Assembly (NCBI GenBank): GCA_905221605.1
Contig: CAJNDS010001024.1
Span: 583,501 to 647,500 of the forward strand
Direction of reading: 5' to 3'
Source of the DNA: Symbiodinium natans
Taxonomy: Eukaryota > Sar > Dinophyceae > Suessiales > Symbiodiniaceae
DNA: 64,000 bases
Positions 22,397-32,387 of the stretch are shown here, piece by piece. A program made the translations under genes and the position numbers. The notes under the pieces were generated by a model that was given only the letters and a program-made list of their open reading frames with translations, did no database searches and was not told where the DNA came from. The stretch's first letter is position 1. Each line of letters starts with the position of its first letter.

Positions 22397-22653
22397 AAGA
22401 ACGCCCCGTTGCAAGGGACGTTGACAGCGCCTCCGCGCTGGACCAGGCGTCCCGCGCTGCTCTGACCGCGCGTCGCGCACAAGCGTGCGCGGAGAGAGCG
22501 GAAACAGCCATGGGGGATGGAGATAGTTCAGCCCAATTTTGTGAACAGGACAATTTTCCCGCTTCTTTGGCGGACAGGCCCAAAGAGAGCTGCAAGGAGT
22601 CGCATCCTGCTGCTGTTGCGAAAGGCCAAGAGAATTAGCCCCCGCTCCTACGG

Positions 22654-23294
22654 GTGACTGAGCCAATCCCACAGTTTTCCAAGTCTTCCGCTGAGGCTTC
22701 CGTATTTTCACCTAAGGCGAGTCATCCTGGCGCGAACAGGTCTGGACAGGCGCAATGTACTGCGCCCCAGACCATACATGAGTGTTGGGTTTTGGAGTTT
22801 TTCGCAGGGTCAGCCGGGATTACCTCGGCGGCTGCTTCAGCCGGCCTCAGGCGGTCGGTCGGAGTGGACAAAGTCCGCAGGCCAAGCCTCAAGGGCAAGA
22901 TATTACAGCTGGTCTTGCTCCTGCTGTCGCACAGAGGTCTGCTGTGGAAATGGCTGGGTTCCCCAGGACTGGCCGCCGTATGGCTGGCGCCGCCCTGCGG
23001 CACATCCAGCAGGGCCAAGGAAATCTAGCTTCCGTGGGAGGACGAGCCGCATCCTTTGAGGTCAGTGGAGTACCCGGAAGGGCTTCCGGGCCCGAAAGGG
23101 TGGCAAAGGCCAACGAGCTTTGCCGGCTCACGGCCCGAAGCTGGGACTTTTGCTGCGAATGCAGCATCGTGGTAATCATAGAAAACCCCTATCGCAGTCT
23201 CCTCTGGCGTTGCATCGCCGTTGAACACATCCTGAGGAGTGAACAGGCGATTGTGGTCCAGTGCGACTTTTGCATAATGGGAGGCTCGAAATGA
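22654..23294 (+). pseudogene. Methyltransferase-like domain of the retrotransposon
   Basis: The frame 22654-23028 has LEFFAGSAGIT, resembling SAM-binding motif I, and LAPPCGTSSRA, resembling the PC motif IV of cytosine-C5 methyltransferases. The shifted frame 22782-23294 carries IIENPYRSLLW, an ENV/ENP-like motif VI, and CDFCIMGGSK. Many DIRS-order elements carry a methyltransferase-like domain next to RT/RNase H; its substrate is uncertain. The domain is broken by a frameshift near 23030. Catalytic competence cannot be judged. Confidence 0.7.
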
Positions 23295-23479
23295 AAGCTG
23301 ACAGCCTTGCTGTGCAACAACGACCTCATCACAGGCCTGGCTGTCACGTGTGTTGGATCCCACGAGCACCTACCCTGGGAAGTGCACGAGGGAGTTCTCG
23401 CAACAAACTTGAGACCGCGTACCCGCAACAGTTTTGTAAGCACTTCGTTTCCCTGCTGTTGCAGCATCTGACACAGAAG

Positions 23480-24720
23480 GGTTGTCGGGATGGCCTGAAT
23501 CTATTGGAGGGAGATCCCGCAAACTCCTCAGGAGCCAGGGTGGTAACGACACAGGCAAAGACCAAAAGGGCTGCATCCTTTCAGGTCATCCCCGGATTTT
23601 GCCGACGAACCAGATGGACAGTGCCCAGCCAACTCCGCAGCACTCTCCAAACTACACAGTGGTTAGGACTGGACAAGATCCCGGGGTTCAAGGCGCCAGG
23701 ATCCCCGGCGTTAGTGACGCCCCTACTGTCTTCTGCGACGGACGTTCTGGTGGAGGTGCCGTGGAACCCACAGGAATTTGTGGCGAAAGCCCGACTGGTC
23801 GGCTACCCCCGACACCTGTGTCTCGGGGTGCCACCCGCCCTCAGGAAGGTAATTTTGGCGTGCTCTAAACAGCCCGCAGCCAAGGTGATTGAGACTCGAG
23901 CAGCGCAGTCACGAAGATGGCTCCAGCGAGCCCAGGAGACCAACCACCAGGTCATCAAGGAAGTTGAGGACTCATCTCAGTTTCTGGAAGAACTGTGGCT
24001 GAAAAGTCTCGATGAAGTATCGAAAGGCTGCTCGGAAGGACCGTTCTGAGAACAGGGCTTGCCACAAGGAGCTGTAATCAGCCAACGTTTTGCAATCCAG
24101 CAAGGGAGCAAGGTGAGGCTGATCGACGACCTGTCCCAGAGCTACATCAACGAGGCACGCAGGACAAGGACTGCTTGGAAACCATTGACCTGAATCAGCG
24201 TATAGGCGACTGCCACTGTCCGAAGAGGCACTCAACATGGCTTACGTGGCGGTCAAGGACCCAAGCTAGGGGGAGGTTCGCTTCTTCAGGCTTCTTTGCC
24301 TTCCATTCGGCGCCGTGGCAGCGGTCCACGCGTTCCTCAGGGTCAGCTTGGCTATTTGTCATACAGGAAACACGTTTTGGCACTTGCCTTGGAGCTCGTC
24401 TTACGATGACTTCACGCTGTTGTCAACACGACAGCTGGCCCCTAGCGCAGAGGCCAGTGCATGTTTTTTTGCTAGACTTGCTCTGCTTTGAGTTTGACAG
24501 AGACGGAGACAAGGCTCCGCCGTTCCAGGAGGTCTTCAGTTCTTTGGGAGTAGAATTTGACCTTACAGACAGCAGCGAGCAAGTTTTTTTAGGATCCAGA
24601 ATACAGCAGAACGAACCAAAAGTCTCATTGAAGACCTGGCAGTCTTTCAGGAGCAAGGAGCCTCCAGCCCTAAGACCTGGAATCGACTGAGGGGAAGGCT
24701 GCACTTTGTGGCGGGCCAAC
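23480..24720 (+). pseudogene. Reverse transcriptase of the YR retrotransposon
   Basis: Recognisable pieces in several frames: an N-terminal region WNPQEFVAKARLVGYPRH in the frame 23261-24049, then GAVISQRFAIQQGSKVRLIDD (finger motif) around 24070-24130. The catalytic Tyr-Asp-Asp is at 24402-24410 in the context SSYDDFTLL. Downstream FDRDGDKAPPFQEVF and LGVEFDLT resemble the thumb region of DIRS-type RTs. At least three frameshifts or stops interrupt it. It follows the methyltransferase-like region directly and precedes RNase H. Confidence 0.75.
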
Positions 24721-24733
24721 TCTCTCTGGGTGC

Positions 24734-25307
24734 TTGCCGAAGGGCTTCATGAGAAGAAGCTCTGACATCATCAATGCCCCCGCATATGTCAGGAGACAGA
24801 ACAAGAGCCTCCCTTTGCGCAGCACTTCAGGAGCTACGACATTACATAGCCGAAGCGCCGCCGAGGACGGTGCGAGCCCAGACCTCAGAGACGGTGTATC
24901 TTTTACGGACGCCTCGCAAGAGGACTCCAAGGCCTCGAAATGGGTCTGGGAGCAGTCCTGTTTAATGAAAAAAGTCCAAAGTCATCAACGAGCTTGAGAG
25001 CATAGCTGTTCTCCTGCTCTTCATTCTAGCCCGAGAATTTCTCCGGGGAAAACACGTGATGTGCTACTTAGACATTGAAGCGGCGCGCACGTCGCTCCTC
25101 AAGCTGACCAGCGATTCAAAGGCCTTGACCCTCTTGAGCAATGCTTGTGCATTGTTGGAACAGGAGCTCGAGATGATTCAGTTCTACGCTCGGGTACCGA
25201 GCAAATCCAACGCGGCGGATACCCCATCCCGCCTTGACTTTACAGGGTTGCCACACAATTGCAGGTTCAAGACCAGGTGCTTCTCGCGGAAATGGCCAAG
25301 CTGGTAA
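24734..25307 (+). pseudogene. RNase H domain of the YR retrotransposon
   Basis: FTDAS at about 24900 supplies the first catalytic Asp. A shifted frame after 24960 reads INELESIAVLL (Glu) and, from 25056, CYLDIEAARTSLL (Asp) and VPSKSNAADTPSRLD, the typical C-terminal NxADxPSR motif of retroelement RNase H. The enzyme removes RNA from the RNA-DNA hybrid. The coding part ends at 25307, 73 bp before repeat B1. Confidence 0.78.
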
Positions 25308-25380
25308 ACTCGCTTGTCGGGCGCCGCGCCTGACACTCCCATGACCAAGGAAGGGACTTGCATTCTCCCCGACCAAGAGA

Positions 25381-25640
25381 GGGAGATTTCGTTTCTCACA
25401 CACCTGCAGAGGACAGATCCCGGATGGAAGCAGACATGGCAAATCCCCTTCCTTGGAAAAGATACCTGTGCATAAGCTTCAGTCTTGTTAGCGTGAGGGT
25501 GCACGTCATTGCAGTCTGTGCATGTGAATGCATCGCTGTGCATGGGACACACATGAACAAGCATGGCATCGATGGATTGTCCTGTATCTTTGGCCGGGAA
25601 ATGTTTTCACACATTTGAAACATTTTTGTTTGGAAAATAA
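25381..25640 (+). repeat. Split direct repeat B1 (260 bp)
   Basis: Matches 26297-26556 over 260 bp with one difference seen (gacacaca against gacacaaa, near 25548/26464). It is directly followed by A2 with no intervening base. Confidence 0.9.
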
Positions 25641-25788
25641 GGTTATCGTGCTGCAAGTACAGACCTTTATTTTCCGGAGAAAAATTTTCGAATTCTCCGA
25701 ATGAGAAAGTTTTTCGGCTCAGACGAAGAGAGGCCACAGCCCTCTCAGTCACGACCCTCGTGGAGAGGGTCGGGGAAAATTTTCTGCC
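25641..25788 (+). repeat. Split direct repeat A2 (148 bp)
   Basis: Exact copy of A1. The B1|A2 junction joins what are the outer right and outer left ends of the element, as in a circle junction. Its right flank differs from that of A1. Confidence 0.9.
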
Positions 25789-25850
25789 CACCCACCCACT
25801 CCAATAGTGCCTTACATTTGGCAGTTAGGATGTGGTAACCAACGTGCCGG

Positions 25851-26210
25851 TTGTGGATATCGTACCTTGTAGAGTGGCGACCACAGGAACAGTTGACGAC
25901 GGAGATTTTGCAACTATGTCAGGAAATGACTCTGTGTGCACAGGATCAGCGCGAGCCTTACTTTGTGTGGCTCGAGAATTGCTTTTCTCACCACTTTGCC
26001 TTTTTCAGCACTCTTCATGGCGCGGTCGTTGACACGAGCTCAGCTAGACGAATTTCGAGTGACGATCTCATGGCGGACCGTGAGATGCAGCAAAGAGAAG
26101 CTGCTGCAGCTCTTCAGCCTCAGTGGCAGTTTGTGAACCCTGAACCTGCCTTGGAGCAACCGGATGAAGCCGCTTCGTCAAGCTCTCAGCGACAGCCAGA
26201 AACTTCTTGA
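25851..26210 (+). CDS. Small ORF between A2 and B2
   Basis: 119 codons without an ATG at the start. It reads as a Gln/Glu-rich, partly amphipathic protein (EILQLCQEM, then LCAQDQREPYFVW) with a Ser/Gln-rich tail. In known YR retrotransposons A2 and B2 are close together, so an ORF here is unexpected. It may be a captured sequence or a short accessory ORF. No domain recognised; coding status uncertain. Confidence 0.35.
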   Translation: MWISYLVEWRPQEQLTTEILQLCQEMTLCAQDQREPYFVWLENCFSHHFAFFSTLHGAVVDTSSARRISSDDLMADREMQQREAAAALQPQWQFVNPEPALEQPDEAASSSSQRQPETS

Positions 26211-26296
26211 CCTGTCGTTATGAACCTGATGAATATTCTGTTCAGGCCGTCACACCTAGGTCGGACCTGTGAGGGGAAGTGAGTTAGCCGACGTTC

Positions 26297-26556
26297 GGGA
26301 GATTTCGTTTCTCACACACCTGCAGAGGACAGATCCCGGATGGAAGCAGACATGGCAAATCCCCTTCCTTGGAAAAGATACCTGTGCATAAGCTTCAGTC
26401 TTGTTAGCGTGAGGGTGCACGTCATTGCAGTCTGTGCATGTGAATGCATCGCTGTGCATGGGACACAAATGAACAAGCATGGCATCGATGGATTGTCCTG
26501 TATCTTTGGCCGGGAAATGTTTTCACACATTTGAAACATTTTTGTTTGGAAAATAA
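26297..26556 (+). repeat. Split direct repeat B2 (260 bp)
   Basis: Right terminal repeat of the element. The base after it (26557) begins host sequence that restores the helicase frame. Confidence 0.9.
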
Positions 26557-27471
26557 TACTCAAATGAAGTTTATGCTGCAGTCGAGTCTCCCCGCAGACC
26601 CACTGGGCGATGACGATATGAGCCTACTGGAAGCCTGCCAAACCGCACCAGATTTCCCGCTCCACTTGGAGCCTTGTGACGTTTCGGACCTTCCTCATGA
26701 ATCACATAGGGTCCCTTAAACGCTTCTTCGGCGCTATCACCACGGCTTGCTCCACTGGCCCCACATTTGGGATAGGTGTCTTTGTGACTTGTCGGGCTTC
26801 TGGATTCCTGTTTAGTAGCGAGGCAGGGTTTGCCCGAGCCACCTCCTCCTTCACGAGAGGACTTGGGGCTTTGGTTTTCGTGGCGCCGCACTACTCTGAT
26901 GGTATAGGTGCATGCTTCCAAATGGCGGCCTGCGCAACCGGAGGCCTGATTGAATGCGCGGAATATGTGCGCACACAAGCCAGCTTGTGGAGCATGGATG
27001 GGCCTGGCGTTGCAAATGCTGCCTGCGGAACGCAAAGTAGGGCTGGACCTTTTTGAAGCCCCACCCCTGCATCAAGCGTGGGCCTTGAAGGCCACCTGGG
27101 GAGATAAGCGGGAAGTTCTTTACCGCACACTTAAGCAAGAAGGATGGGGGAGCCCCTCTTTCACTTCCAACTCCTACTCGGGCACCATTGCTAGTCTGCA
27201 AACGCGCGGCTTCGTCCTGGAGCCCTTGCCCAATGCTGTGTATTGTGTCCCCTTCCAGCCGGTGAGGGAAGGAGATGGGGTCGCCCAGTACCTCACCTGC
27301 TTGCTAGGGGATACCAGCATTAGGACGCCGCCCAAGCGGGGATCTGCTCAACGCGCTGACCCGGCTTTCGAACACAAGGCCGGCATAATGCGAGCCCCCC
27401 GCGGTCTTCACCTCCTACCTGTTCGTACGTATGGTGGTTGCCCCTGCGACGGGGTGCGCCAACTCATTTGA
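26557..27471 (+). pseudogene. Hydrolase-SF1 helicase fusion, 3' part
   Basis: Joining codons at 15799 and 26557 gives an in-phase continuation, ARIV followed by TQMKFMLQ, as in the motif IV region of UPF1-like helicases. After a frameshift near 26640-26690, the frame 26676-27056 has GITTACSTG-like and FARATSSFTRGLGALVFVAP segments. The latter resembles motif VI, the arginine finger block that typically reads NVAxTRAxxxL. A second shift near 27000 leads to the last frame (to 27471), of unknown fold. The RecA2 half is therefore present but damaged, so decay after the insertion is likely. Confidence 0.65.
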
Positions 27472-27920
27472 GGGTTCGAGGGGGGTTCAGCCTTGCAAGC
27501 CGTTTTTACTTGAAATCATGGCTTGCTTTTCGTTGTTCGCCAGCTCGGTTTTGGGCACGGTTACAGTCTGCCAGACTATGTGTTTCCAATGGTGGGTTTC
27601 CCGATGTAGCTGTCACAGGCTCATGAGTACAAATTTCGTGCAAAAGAAACAGTCACCTGTCTGGGAGGTGTTCACATTGTTTTTTTGCCACAAGGAAAGT
27701 GTCGTCCACCCAGCATTTCTTCCTAAACCGGTTGAACCCACAATCCTGATGAGCTTAAGACCCAACCCCCGAAATTCGCTGAGTAGTGGCTCGAAAGGCT
27801 CACACGGTCACACGTTCCCTGCTTCAAGTTCCTAAACCGTAAACCCTAATGCGGCGGAATAGTTGTAATTGATGTTGTTGACAGCAGTTTGTTTTTGCAG
27901 CTCTAGCAGTCTAGCAGACC
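27472..27920 (+). other. Intergenic, short telomere-like motif
   Basis: No gene seen. A brief degenerate CCTAAACC/AAACCCTAA stretch lies at 27831-27849, about 70 bp before the next start codon. Confidence 0.5.
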
Positions 27921-30900
27921 ATGGCAACGAGAGTTGCTTTGCCTGAGAACTTTGGCACCGGCAGACAGCCGAACAAAGCACACCCAGCGAGGACAGGGAG
28001 CCAGCTGCCCCAGTGGCTTGTTCTGTATGTTCTGTTGCCAAAGGAGGGGTCGGGCCAGAAGTGTCCGGCAGAAATTAGAATGGCCTGTAGGGCAACGGAA
28101 GTGTATGAGGGTTGCTGGGACAGAGCCAGCGAGGCAGAGTCCCATGAATTTTCGAAGTGGCTCACACAGAGGCGCCGACGGCGTGGCGGCGAGGAAGGAG
28201 ATAGTCTGAAGCACGAAGGGAGTTTTTTCTGTTGGGTATTGGATAAGTGTTTTCGTTTTGATGAGGCCGTAAGCTTGCTTCGGGATCAATGTCCTGGACA
28301 GCAGCTGCAGCGAGCTTTTAGGCCTGGAGTGGAACTGCGAAATGCACTGAGCAAAGCTCCAGGGCAACATCTTCTAGGTGGTCTGGAGGATGTTTTGCTT
28401 GGAGAATTGTGCCATGCAAAAGCCTGGCTGATTCAGGTTCCAGGGAACATTAGTTTCTTGTCACTCTGCCACGAAGTGGAGGGGCCACTGAAGCTCTGGA
28501 CTCCAGGCTCACTTGTGGCAAGCACACATGTACATGTATCCAGTGCCCCGGAAACAGAGCAGGTCCCTGCAGAGGACATGGAGCATGCAGGGATCGGTTG
28601 GGACGACGTGAACCTGGACGACCTCGAGCCAGGTGAGCCCATGGACCTGTCTCTCCGGGGCAGGATTGCACATGCAGCAAGGTATGGCAGGGACACAGAG
28701 ACTTTGAGCCCCATGCAAGAGATCCAAATGGTGAGGCTCAATTTTTCACTGCAGAACAGCTCAGAGATTGTCACAGCAGTGCAATGTGTGGCTCGTTTCT
28801 TGGAACCCATCACTGGAGCCATGGCACCAGAGCTTTTGCAGAGAGCTTTGCTTTCTGTTCCGGGCAGAGGGAAACTTCGGTCCGGGATGATTCGCTTGGA
28901 TATGCTCCACATGCTCTACAGAAGGAGTGTCATGCAGAAGCAGGTGCGGTGTCACAATGTCTCTGTCAGCAGGTATCTGAGCATGGATGCGAGCCCGCAA
29001 TGTGGTTACGAGTACCTGGCTATGACAGAAGAAATTCTGACAAGAGCCTCGCCCACTGTGGCAGCTGCAGATCCATGGTCCGGATTTGAGCACACTTTTC
29101 GTACCATGCCTGTCATGACCTTGGCCCGTGGAGAGACCCGAACTTATGTAAAGGCACAAAGGTTGAGATCGGCCATTATCTTAGAGAACGGGCAGGACCA
29201 CTTCGATGTCTACCGCAGGCAGGTGAAGGGTTGGGTCTCAGACCAGGGAACCGAAAAGGGCATCCCTCACTGGCCGATGGGCAATGGGCAGAGGATGAAC
29301 GAACTGGTGGCAGGTTTGCAGGAGCCTGGCGCTGGTGTGGAAGCTGTTGTGCAGGGGACTGCGGAGGCCTTCCTTCCCAACAGTTTCAGTCACCCCGGCA
29401 TGCTACACATCCTCTTCAACAGCTTGGAGGAGACCTGCAAGTCATGCCCCCGGTGGGACCAAGTGGAAAAACAAGTGTCGGCAGTGAGCAAGCTGCTGAC
29501 AAATCGGTCTTTTCGTGAAGTGGTCCTGAGTAAGATGATGGCAGAGGCACCTTGGCAAGACAAGAAGTTGGTGCAGGGGTATCATGGAGAGCTCCTGTCT
29601 TGGCGATGGGAATCCTTGCACCAGACCTTGAAACATTACTTGAACGTCAGGCCAGTACTTTCCAAATACTGGGACCGGGAACAGTTGTCCTCAGAGGCCA
29701 GCTTATGCGATGCTGTCGATGGTGCCTTGAAAGATCCCTTTCACCTGGGTTATGTTGAGTGGGCTTGGATGTTTTCCTGCTTTATACAGAAGTGGGCCCA
29801 CTGGTTTGAGGGATGCTTTTGCCATGAGGAGCAGCTTCAGCGAGCCAAAACCCGAAAGGCCAAGGTCAGCCTCAAGTGCTGTTGGAAAGGGCGTCGATCG
29901 TGTGTTCTTTCTGCCGGTTTCACCGAGCGATTGCTGGCAAGCATCCAGCGACTGACCAGCACAAGCTACACCCAAACCGTGCTGGAGTTGCCCTCCGAGG
30001 TTGCGGCAGGCATGGCGCTCATGGACCAGCAGGCCCGTGACAAGTGGGTTTCGATCATGTCGGAGAAGCTGCAGTATCTTTCCCACGTGCCCTTTAGTCT
30101 GGCAGGGGCTTATGCTCACTATGCTAGGCCGGACTTGTACGATCTGCAGCACAGCAAGCGGATTGTCCTGGACTGTTTTGAGGAGTACCGATCTCTCAAG
30201 GAGCAGGGTCGCAGCACCTGGTTGCTGCAACATTTGTTTGAGAGACAATCGCCAGGGGGCCTGGCCGATCAGCTCTATGCCTTTGCACAGAGTGGCGAGG
30301 AGGCCAAGCTGGAGCACTTCCCCTTGGCTTGGGCCGAGATCCAGGAGAGGGCCTTCTGTAGCCTAGTTGAGCGAAGTACCGAGAGGCAACACGTGCTTAT
30401 CAAGATTGCTGGGCGACGAACCTTAAGAAACCAAGGGCCTGCCATGACATGTGTTCGTGCTCGACGAGCACAGCTGCTGGATATGATCGCCAAGCCAGAA
30501 CAGTGTGGTTTTCTGCTGCAGATGTGGCAGAGAAAACACATCATGGCAGAGTTGCTGTCTCATCTCATGACAAAGCATGAGGCCTTTCAGAAGACACAGA
30601 CATACAAGGTTGCTCGCATCTATTGCTATCATGAGGCCGATCACTTTATGCAAGAGGAGGAGCTTGGGGCGGAGAAGGCAGCAGACGACTTGCACACAGC
30701 CACGAAGCGGGCTTTGTGTGCCGGAGCCGAAGACAATGTGCAAGCCCGGGGCCTGCAGCGGAAGCAGTGGATGATTGTGGACTATCTGAAGAGCCAGCTG
30801 CAGACGGGCGTTCTCTTCAGCTTGCCACATGCCTTGTTCGAAGCATTGCTTCTTGGCACCGAGTCAGACGCTCTGCAGCCCGAGGTGCAGCTCACTCTTC

Positions 30901-32351
30901 AAAACTTTGCCGAGGCTCTGATGCCGGCCGACATCCCGGAGAACCCAGCAGAAGATCGGATTTATGGCTACATTCTGGATTCTCGGCCGGAGCGGCGTGC
31001 CCAGCAACGGGGCGTCGCAGAGGTCGATCGCAGGTGCCATCTGAAGGTGTTGCGTTTTCTCAACGTCGACATTCGTGACCCACTTAAGCCTGTTGTGACT
31101 TACAGTTCTGTGCAGCAGCACACTTTGGACCTGGCATTGTTTGCGACTCCAGAGGGCCTCGGCCTGCTGAGCTCCCAGTGCCTGTGTTGGGCCTCCACAG
31201 CGAAGACAGTGCAAGTGCAGGTTATGGTGCCCCCAGGGCATGAGAGCCAACTTGAGGCCATTGCAGCACAGCCTGCTGCAGCACTGCAGCTGCCGGATTT
31301 TGTCACAGACGACGACCTTGTGCTGGATGCGTTCGCAGCTGGCCCGGAAGCAAACAATCTCTTGTCTGCACAAGTCCAAGAGCAGCAGGCAGGCCCAGTA
31401 GCAGTAGCGGCAACTGGGGCCTTGTTGTCACGTGATCAAGAGGATTTCTTGCAAGCCTTGCTGCAGGCCCGAGCATTAGGTGACAACTATGTGCAGGTTT
31501 TGCATCTGCCGTACTTCAATGCCAGAGCATGCCAAGCACTGCTCGCCCAGGGTCTTGTTCAAGCACGTGAGGATGACTTTGGGGACATGTTGGTGGCGCT
31601 CAGTGATGCCACAAAGCTCACGAGTGTAGTGTGTCTAGAAAACCCTGTCCTGCTGTGTGATGATGAAGTGGTGATGCAGAACCCAGCCGGCCGAAACAAA
31701 TTGGCATGGCTCAAGAAGCTGCTGCAGGCAGATTGGAGCACTGACGAACAACCCGGAGAGTGGCACAAGCAAGGAGATGAGAACCACTTGCCGGAAAAAA
31801 TACTGGATAGGCCCGAGTCTCATTTCAAAGCGTTGTGCTTTCAGGATGCTATTTGGGAAAAGCCTGGGGAGCTCCGACAAATCTCTCATTCGGGCAGTGC
31901 TGCGTATTACGAGATGCTGCTGCAAGAGGCAGATCTGTCTGGAGTGCAAGACTGGACTTTGGCACAATGCCAAGGCTTCACGGCATCTCGAAAGCGAAGG
32001 GTGAGGCCTCGTGCACAGACTGCACCTCTCAGGTTCTCCCTGGACCTCCCAAGTCTTCCTTCCCAAAATTGTCGCATCCCGGGGATGAGTGATTTCGTTG
32101 TGCATTTTGACAACTGGACTCACACAAGTGGCCACAGACGAGCTTTCATCCAGTGCCGGGACCCCCGGCATGGCAACTGCCGGCGATACACATTCCTGCG
32201 ATCTCATGCCAGCCAGGCCACAGCCGTGGCCTGGCTTTTCGCTTGGGTGCAGGCGGCCCATCAGTACGCCACGTCAAAGGATCATGTGGCCTTCAATCCT
32301 GCTGATGCCGTAATTGAGAGAGTGCAGGAGAGGCAGCGTTTGGGTGCCTGA
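27921..32351 (+). CDS. 1476-aa intronless protein, possibly transposase-related
   Basis: A single ATG-started frame of 1476 codons, mostly helical, with no signal peptide or membrane segment. I do not recognise a family. Features seen: LSMDASPQ near residue 356, reminiscent of the first catalytic strand of RNase H-fold transposases; WRWESLHQTLKHYL near residue 560, reminiscent of a hAT-type RW region; acidic patches; and a C-terminal block (about residues 1390-1430) with DNWTHTSGH, QCRDPRHGNC and C/H residues that could bind zinc. These hints are weak. It is flanked by telomere-like repeats and followed by other intronless + ORFs. The uninterrupted length argues for recent selection. Confidence 0.7.
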   Translation: MATRVALPENFGTGRQPNKAHPARTGSQLPQWLVLYVLLPKEGSGQKCPAEIRMACRATEVYEGCWDRASEAESHEFSKWLTQRRRRRGGEEGDSLKHEGSFFCWVLDKCFRFDEAVSLLRDQCPGQQLQRAFRPGVELRNALSKAPGQHLLGGLEDVLLGELCHAKAWLIQVPGNISFLSLCHEVEGPLKLWTPGSLVASTHVHVSSAPETEQVPAEDMEHAGIGWDDVNLDDLEPGEPMDLSLRGRIAHAARYGRDTETLSPMQEIQMVRLNFSLQNSSEIVTAVQCVARFLEPITGAMAPELLQRALLSVPGRGKLRSGMIRLDMLHMLYRRSVMQKQVRCHNVSVSRYLSMDASPQCGYEYLAMTEEILTRASPTVAAADPWSGFEHTFRTMPVMTLARGETRTYVKAQRLRSAIILENGQDHFDVYRRQVKGWVSDQGTEKGIPHWPMGNGQRMNELVAGLQEPGAGVEAVVQGTAEAFLPNSFSHPGMLHILFNSLEETCKSCPRWDQVEKQVSAVSKLLTNRSFREVVLSKMMAEAPWQDKKLVQGYHGELLSWRWESLHQTLKHYLNVRPVLSKYWDREQLSSEASLCDAVDGALKDPFHLGYVEWAWMFSCFIQKWAHWFEGCFCHEEQLQRAKTRKAKVSLKCCWKGRRSCVLSAGFTERLLASIQRLTSTSYTQTVLELPSEVAAGMALMDQQARDKWVSIMSEKLQYLSHVPFSLAGAYAHYARPDLYDLQHSKRIVLDCFEEYRSLKEQGRSTWLLQHLFERQSPGGLADQLYAFAQSGEEAKLEHFPLAWAEIQERAFCSLVERSTERQHVLIKIAGRRTLRNQGPAMTCVRARRAQLLDMIAKPEQCGFLLQMWQRKHIMAELLSHLMTKHEAFQKTQTYKVARIYCYHEADHFMQEEELGAEKAADDLHTATKRALCAGAEDNVQARGLQRKQWMIVDYLKSQLQTGVLFSLPHALFEALLLGTESDALQPEVQLTLQNFAEALMPADIPENPAEDRIYGYILDSRPERRAQQRGVAEVDRRCHLKVLRFLNVDIRDPLKPVVTYSSVQQHTLDLALFATPEGLGLLSSQCLCWASTAKTVQVQVMVPPGHESQLEAIAAQPAAALQLPDFVTDDDLVLDAFAAGPEANNLLSAQVQEQQAGPVAVAATGALLSRDQEDFLQALLQARALGDNYVQVLHLPYFNARACQALLAQGLVQAREDDFGDMLVALSDATKLTSVVCLENPVLLCDDEVVMQNPAGRNKLAWLKKLLQADWSTDEQPGEWHKQGDENHLPEKILDRPESHFKALCFQDAIWEKPGELRQISHSGSAAYYEMLLQEADLSGVQDWTLAQCQGFTASRKRRVRPRAQTAPLRFSLDLPSLPSQNCRIPGMSDFVVHFDNWTHTSGHRRAFIQCRDPRHGNCRRYTFLRSHASQATAVAWLFAWVQAAHQYATSKDHVAFNPADAVIERVQERQRLGA

Positions 32352-32387
32352 AAGTTTTGAAAAGTCTCAGAAGCCAAAACTCAGAGA

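Larger units (their letters stand above)
15800..26556 (+). mobile_element. Tyrosine-recombinase retrotransposon with split direct repeats
   Basis: A 10,757-bp insertion inside the helicase gene. Its ends are fixed by repeats in the order A1 (15800-15947), coding region, B1 (25381-25640), A2 (25641-25788), B2 (26297-26556). B1 abuts A2 exactly, while A1's left flank and B2's right flank are host helicase sequence. The helicase frame resumes in phase after B2, and no target duplication is seen, as expected for recombinase-mediated insertion. The interior holds YR, Gag, methyltransferase-like, RT and RNase H segments, all on + and all frameshifted. A 508-bp segment separates A2 from B2. The nearest known architecture is the Ngaro/PAT group of DIRS-order elements; the gene order here differs. 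Confidence 0.82.

Noticed and set aside
25381-26556. 260-bp repeats as LTRs of a small LTR/TRIM element
   Set aside because: The exact B1|A2 junction, the second A copy at 15800 and restoration of the helicase frame across the whole 10.76 kb fit split direct repeats much better.
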